From positions 1-35,893 of the forward strand of contig JAGGVC010000135.1 in assembly GCA_021158185.1 (NCBI GenBank): a stretch of 35,893 nucleotides of DNA, written 5' to 3'. How positions within the stretch are numbered: position 1 is the stretch's first letter; each line of letters begins with the position of its first letter. The notes below the pieces were generated by a model that saw only the letters and a list, made by a program, of their open reading frames with translations, was not told the origin of the DNA and did no database searches. This DNA is from a bacterium (GTDB taxonomy: Bacteria; 4484-113; JAGGVC01). Shown in pieces: positions 32,507 to 35,893 of the stretch. The position numbers and the translations under genes were made by a program.

Positions 32507-34357
32507 CTACAACTCCTTATACTCGGCATCGACGGCATCGCCGTCGTCTCCGCTGTCTTCACCGTCATCCTTGGACGGCGGCGGCTGCTGCTGAGCGTAG
32601 GACTTCTCATCGCTGTCAGAACGCGCCTTGGCGTACATCGTCTCTGCCATCTTCTGGCTTGCAGTGATCAGTTCGTCTGTTGCCTTCTTGATGCGGTCGA
32701 TGTCCTCGCTGTCGCGGGCCTCCCGAAGCTCTTCAAGCGCCATATCCACACTCTTCCTTTCAGCTTCGGGAACCTGCTCGCCGAAATCCTTGATGCTCTT
32801 CTCGGTTTGGTAAATAAGGCTGTCAGCCTTGTTCCTGATTTCCGCTTCCTCGCGGCGTTTCTTGTCGTCATCGGCGAACTTTTCTGCATCCTTAACCATC
32901 TTCTCGACTTCGTCCTTGCTCAGGCTCGTGCTGGCTGTAATCGTTATCTTCTGCTGCTTTTTCGTCGCAAGATCCATCGCCGAAACGTGGACTATGCCGT
33001 TTGCGTCTATATCGAAAGTTACTTCGACCTGCGGAACTCCGCGTGGCGCGGGCGGTATACCGACCAGCTGAAAGCGTCCGAGCGTTTTGTTGTAAGCCGC
33101 CATTTCGCGCTCGCCCTGAAGCACGTGTACTTCGACAACACTCTGGTTGTCGCTCGCAGTTGTAAAAATCTCGCTCTTCCGTGTGGGTATCGTCGTGTTG
33201 CGCTCGATAATCTTGGTAAACACGCTTCCCAGAGTTTCGATTCCCAGCGAAAGGGGTGTCACGTCAAGCAACAGTATGTCCTTGACTTCGCCGGAAAGAA
33301 CGCCTGCCTGGATGGCCGCGCCGAGTGCAACAACCTCGTCCGGATTCACACTTCGGTTCGCATCCTTGCCCGTAAGGCTTTTCACTATTTCCTGTACGCG
33401 CGGAATCCTCGTAGAGCCGCCGACAAGAATGACCTGATCGATTTCGCCCATCCCCATCCCTGCATCCGCAAGGGCCTGCTTGGTCGGGCCGATGAGCTTT
33501 TCAAAAACCTTGCTCGCGATTTCCTCGAACTTGGCACGGCTCAATGTCATATCAAGGTGCTTAGGGCCTTCCTGTGTTGCAGTGATGAAGGGCAAGCTGA
33601 CACTCGAGGTAGTCGTACTCGAAAGCTCGATCTTCGCCTTCTCCGCGGCTTCCTTGAGCCTCTGCATCGCGTTCAGGTCCTTGGAAAGGTCGATCCCCTC
33701 GGACTTCTTGAACTCGGCCACGATCCAATCCATTATGCACTCATCAAGGTCATCGCCGCCGAGGAAGTTATTCCCGCTCGTGGACTTCACCTCGAAAACA
33801 CCCTCGCCGAGTTCCAGAATCGAGACGTCGAACGTTCCGCCGCCGAAGTCGAACACCAGGATCGTCTGATCGCCCTCAGCCTTCTCCATCCCGTATGCCA
33901 GCGCCGCGGCAGTCGGCTCGTTGATGATTCGCAGGACTTCTAGACCCGCGATCTTCCCGGCGTCCTTCGTTGCCTGGCGCTGACTGTCGGTGAAGTAAGC
34001 GGGAACTGTGATAACCGCCTGGCGAACAGGTTCTCCGAGATAAGCTTCTGCATCTATCTTCAGCTTCTGAAGAACCATCGCAGCGATCTCCTGCGGCGAA
34101 TATTTTTTGCCGAGCAACTCCACTTCGAAATCTTCACCCATCCGACGCTTTATGCTCAGAACCGAGTTTTTCGGATTGACAATCGCCTGGCGTTTCGCAA
34201 CTGCGCCGACAACCCTTTCTCCGTCCTTGCTGAACGCGACAACGGACGGAGTAGTGCGTCCGCCCTCGGCGTTGACGATGATTTCGGGCTCGTCGCCTTC
34301 CATTATCGCAACCGCTGAATTTGTCGTGCCCAGATCAATTCCAATTACCTTAGCCAT
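32507..34357 (-). CDS. dnaK: Chaperone DnaK (Hsp70)
   Basis: This 616-residue Hsp70 has the N-terminal [12 protein letters not shown] signature, [13 protein letters not shown] and [11 protein letters not shown] of the ATPase domain, the substrate-binding domain ([29 protein letters not shown]), and an acidic C-terminal lid tail ([11 protein letters not shown]). It folds and protects proteins with DnaJ and GrpE, encoded in the same operon. The ATG at 34357 has a strong AGGAGG site. It is the first gene of the dnaK-hsp20-grpE-dnaJ-hspR operon. Confidence 0.95.
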   Translation of the reverse strand: MAKVIGIDLGTTNSAVAIMEGDEPEIIVNAEGGRTTPSVVAFSKDGERVVGAVAKRQAIVNPKNSVLSIKRRMGEDFEVELLGKKYSPQEIAAMVLQKLKIDAEAYLGEPVRQAVITVPAYFTDSQRQATKDAGKIAGLEVLRIINEPTAAALAYGMEKAEGDQTILVFDFGGGTFDVSILELGEGVFEVKSTSGNNFLGGDDLDECIMDWIVAEFKKSEGIDLSKDLNAMQRLKEAAEKAKIELSSTTTSSVSLPFITATQEGPKHLDMTLSRAKFEEIASKVFEKLIGPTKQALADAGMGMGEIDQVILVGGSTRIPRVQEIVKSLTGKDANRSVNPDEVVALGAAIQAGVLSGEVKDILLLDVTPLSLGIETLGSVFTKIIERNTTIPTRKSEIFTTASDNQSVVEVHVLQGEREMAAYNKTLGRFQLVGIPPAPRGVPQVEVTFDIDANGIVHVSAMDLATKKQQKITITASTSLSKDEVEKMVKDAEKFADDDKKRREEAEIRNKADSLIYQTEKSIKDFGEQVPEAERKSVDMALEELREARDSEDIDRIKKATDELITASQKMAETMYAKARSDSDEKSYAQQQPPPSKDDGEDSGDDGDAVDAEYKEL

Positions 34358-34387
34358 TTACGCAACCTCCTAGTTGACTCGATAGTG

Positions 34388-34416
34388 AGTATACCCAAAA
34401 CAAAAATACTTGTCAA
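34388..34416 (-). promoter_or_regulatory. Sigma-70 promoter of the dnaK operon
   Basis: On the minus strand TTGACA (34411-34416) and TATACT (34388-34393) are separated by 17 bases. An inverted ACTC-N6-GAGT pair (34377-34390) overlaps the expected transcription start and could be an operator, although its order does not match the HspR HAIR consensus. Confidence 0.75.
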
Positions 34417-34454
34417 GCATAATGGGTAGTTTTTCTAAGAAAATATGCACAGAT

Positions 34455-34479
34455 AATCTGATGGTGTATATATCAGATT
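34455..34479. repeat. Inverted repeat upstream of the dnaK promoter
   Basis: AATCTGAT and ATCAGATT form an 8-bp perfect inverted repeat around nine bases, about 40 bases upstream of the dnaK -35. It could be an operator, or part of the tgt 3' end. No T-run follows. Confidence 0.4.
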
Positions 34480-34562
34480 TTGGAGCTTTGCAATGCAACA
34501 TACGCCTTGGCTATTCTGCTCTGTTGAAATTGCTGTTAAGTTCCAGGCTTCTCAGCTGCCCG

Positions 34563-35708
34563 CTATGCATCCCATTTTTCGTTCCATTCGCCGAGCCGCG
34601 AGAGCCACTTGCGTGCAAAAGCGCGGTACTTCCCGCGCATTATCGCGGCGCGGGCGCGCGTCATAAGCTCGTGATAAAAATAAAGGTTATGAAGCGTCAG
34701 GAGAACCGGCGCGTTCATCTCGTGAAGCTTGGCCAAATGAAACAGGTACGCGCGTGTGTGATCGCGGCATACAGGGCATCTGCATTCCGGGTCGAGCGGC
34801 GATTCATCCTCGGCGTTGCGCGCTTTGCGTAGATCGAGGTTGCCGAATCTCGTGTACGCCACGTGGTGCCTCGCCATCCGCGTCGGAAGTACGCAGTCGA
34901 ACAGGTCGTACCCCCAGCCGATCGCACGAATCAAGTCCGCGGGTCTTCCCACACCCATCAGGTACCGCGGCTTGTCATCCGGCAGAAGCTTCGCACAGAA
35001 CTTGGCCATTCGGACAAAATCATCGTTGCTTTCGCCCACCGAAAGCCCCCCCACGGCATATCCCGGCATATCGAGCGCAACTGCATCCTCCGCCGCTTTC
35101 TCGCGAAGGTCCTCGAAAAATGCGCCCTGAATAATCCCAAAGAGAGCGTTTTCGCCTTCCGCGCGCTTTTCCCAGGAATCACGCGCGCGCCGAAGCCACT
35201 CTGTTGTGCGAACGAGATCGTCCCGCGCCTTTTCATGCTCTGCGTTGTGCGGCGTGCAGATATCGAGAGGCATTGCGATGTCGCTTCCGAACACGACCTG
35301 TGAATCAACGACGCTTTCAGGTGTTAGGCGATGCATACTGCCGTCGATGTGGCTCATGAATGTAACGCCGTCGTCTCCGATCTCGCGGCTTTTCGCGAGG
35401 CTGAAAACCTGATAGCCGCCGCTGTCGGTGAGTATTCCGCCGTCCCATCCCGAAAAGCCCCTCATTCCGCCCGCAGCCTTGATCCGCTCGATGCCCGGCC
35501 TCAGCACCAGGTGATACGTATTCATTAATACGTGCGGGTAGCCGAGGCTTTTCATCGTGCGCCACGAAAGCCCCTTTATCGCTCCCGCTGTCGCAACCGG
35601 CTGAAAATACGGCGTGGAAATAACCGCGTGCGCGGTGGTTATTGCTCCTGCGCGCGCGCGCGCGCCGCTCATATCCGGCTCAGCCTGGTTCTCAAGTACG
35701 AATCGCAT
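34563..35708 (-). CDS. tgt: tRNA-guanine transglycosylase (queuine tRNA-ribosyltransferase)
   Basis: This 381-residue TIM-barrel enzyme swaps guanine for a queuine precursor at position 34 of tRNAs with GUN anticodons. It has the ILTDSGGYQVFSL motif with the proton-acceptor Asp, and GYDLFDCVLPTRMARHH with the nucleophile Asp. The zinc site is C-x-C-x2-C in CRCPVC plus the His in LTLHNL. I chose the ATG at 35708 because an extended -10 ends 8 nt upstream; the frame extends to 35756 without a ribosome site. It converges with no gene, and dnaK lies downstream on the same strand. Confidence 0.9.
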   Translation of the reverse strand: MRFVLENQAEPDMSGARARAGAITTAHAVISTPYFQPVATAGAIKGLSWRTMKSLGYPHVLMNTYHLVLRPGIERIKAAGGMRGFSGWDGGILTDSGGYQVFSLAKSREIGDDGVTFMSHIDGSMHRLTPESVVDSQVVFGSDIAMPLDICTPHNAEHEKARDDLVRTTEWLRRARDSWEKRAEGENALFGIIQGAFFEDLREKAAEDAVALDMPGYAVGGLSVGESNDDFVRMAKFCAKLLPDDKPRYLMGVGRPADLIRAIGWGYDLFDCVLPTRMARHHVAYTRFGNLDLRKARNAEDESPLDPECRCPVCRDHTRAYLFHLAKLHEMNAPVLLTLHNLYFYHELMTRARAAIMRGKYRAFARKWLSRLGEWNEKWDA

Positions 35709-35716
35709 GGGCGGTG

Positions 35717-35725
35717 ATTCTAGCA
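35717..35725 (-). promoter_or_regulatory. Extended -10 of tgt, predicted leaderless
   Basis: On the minus strand TGCTAGAAT ends 8 nt before the ATG at 35708. There is no Shine-Dalgarno sequence. This also supports the shorter of the two possible starts. Confidence 0.5.
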
Positions 35726-35781
35726 GAAGACTGAAGTAACCAGCCGGAGGCTTCATACAGGCCGTCCGCTTAAAACGACGG

Positions 35782-35811
35782 TTGACAAACTTGTAACTGA
35801 AGTGGTAAACT
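35782..35811 (+). promoter_or_regulatory. Sigma-70 promoter of the gene at the window end
   Basis: TTGACA (35782-35787) and TAAACT (35806-35811) are separated by 18 bases on the plus strand. Transcription should start near 35818, exactly where a long inverted repeat begins. Confidence 0.65.
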
Positions 35812-35817
35812 ACAAAT

Positions 35818-35861
35818 ACACTTAACCTTGCGAACGTGCAAAAGGGGGGTAGGTTAAGTGT
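35818..35861 (+). repeat. Inverted repeat at the predicted transcript start
   Basis: ACACTTAACCT (35818-35828) and AGGTTAAGTGT (35851-35861) are perfect 11-base arms around 22 bases that include a G-run. As RNA it would form a 5'-terminal stem-loop just ahead of the start codon; as DNA it could be an operator. Confidence 0.6.
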
Positions 35862-35863
35862 AA

Positions 35864-35893
35864 ATGCGATTAAGCCGCATGAACATTGAAAGA
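35864..35893 (+). CDS. N-terminus of an unidentified gene, cut by the window end
   Basis: ATG at 35864 or ATG at 35879 opens a frame (MRLSRMNIER) that runs out of the window. The second start would give MNIER. A ClpB beginning would be compatible with five such residues and with the heat-shock neighbourhood, but that is little evidence. Promoter and inverted repeat upstream support a real gene start. Confidence 0.4.
   Translation, partial: MRLSRMNIER

Noticed and set aside
34358-34450. A HspR HAIR or HrcA CIRCE operator
   Set aside because: Neither CTTGAGT-N7-ACTCAAG nor TTAGCACTC-N9-GAGTGCTAA is present. Only a weaker inverted ACTC/GAGT pair is seen.
35879-35893. The start of clpB
   Set aside because: Five residues (MNIER) and a heat-shock neighbourhood are too little evidence, so the entry is left as an unidentified partial gene.

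Overview
The window carries about 33 protein genes or gene fragments and one tRNA of a diderm bacterium of moderately high GC content. An LptD/OstA-like outer-membrane barrel protein supports a diderm envelope. HslVU, a dnaK operon ending in an hspR-type MerR regulator, a Gld-type ABC cluster and a B12-binding radical SAM protein of the TIGR03960 type add to the picture. I cannot name the taxon. The mix fits an environmental or uncultivated lineage better than a model organism.

Layout. (1) 1-2816 is accessory DNA: the 3' end of a SagB-type nitroreductase, a two-gene ATPase plus TOPRIM/DUF4276-like pair that looks like anti-phage defence, a decayed copy of the sucD 3' end, and a hicBA toxin-antitoxin pair. 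(2) 2818-5663 (minus) is an operon of a small CxxC redox protein, a succinyl-CoA synthetase beta subunit fused to an 8-Cys ferredoxin domain, and the alpha subunit. (3) 5837-8012 holds a SRPBCC protein and the LptD-like barrel. (4) 8458-12902 is a Gld-type ABC exporter operon. (5) 13040-15564 is ybeY, a CorC/HlyC-family gene and deoC, followed by a gene-free stretch full of short hairpins and tRNA-Arg(UCU). (6) 16286-18692 has a membrane-anchored unknown, HU, and a J-domain/pentapeptide-repeat fusion. (7) 18738-20799 is pncB-pncA (NAD salvage). (8) 20910-25848 has hslVU, mntP and a TIGR03960 radical SAM gene. (9) 25922-34357 (minus) is dnaK-hsp20-grpE-dnaJ-hspR with a large single-chain restriction-modification gene directly downstream. 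(10) tgt, and a promoter with a perfect inverted repeat ahead of a gene cut by the window end.

Four observations stand out. Six genes (hicB, the CxxC gene, the lptD-like gene, the TIGR03960 gene, the R-M gene and tgt) have an extended -10 element (TGnTAnAmT) only 6-8 nt before the start codon and no Shine-Dalgarno sequence, which predicts leaderless mRNAs. The hicBA pair lies exactly between an intact sucD and a duplicated sucD 3' end that has lost the phospho-histidine. The succinyl-CoA synthetase beta-ferredoxin fusion is unusual. The ATPase pair at 127-2087 is a plausible little-studied defence unit. Functional calls rest on motif recognition; no database search was run.
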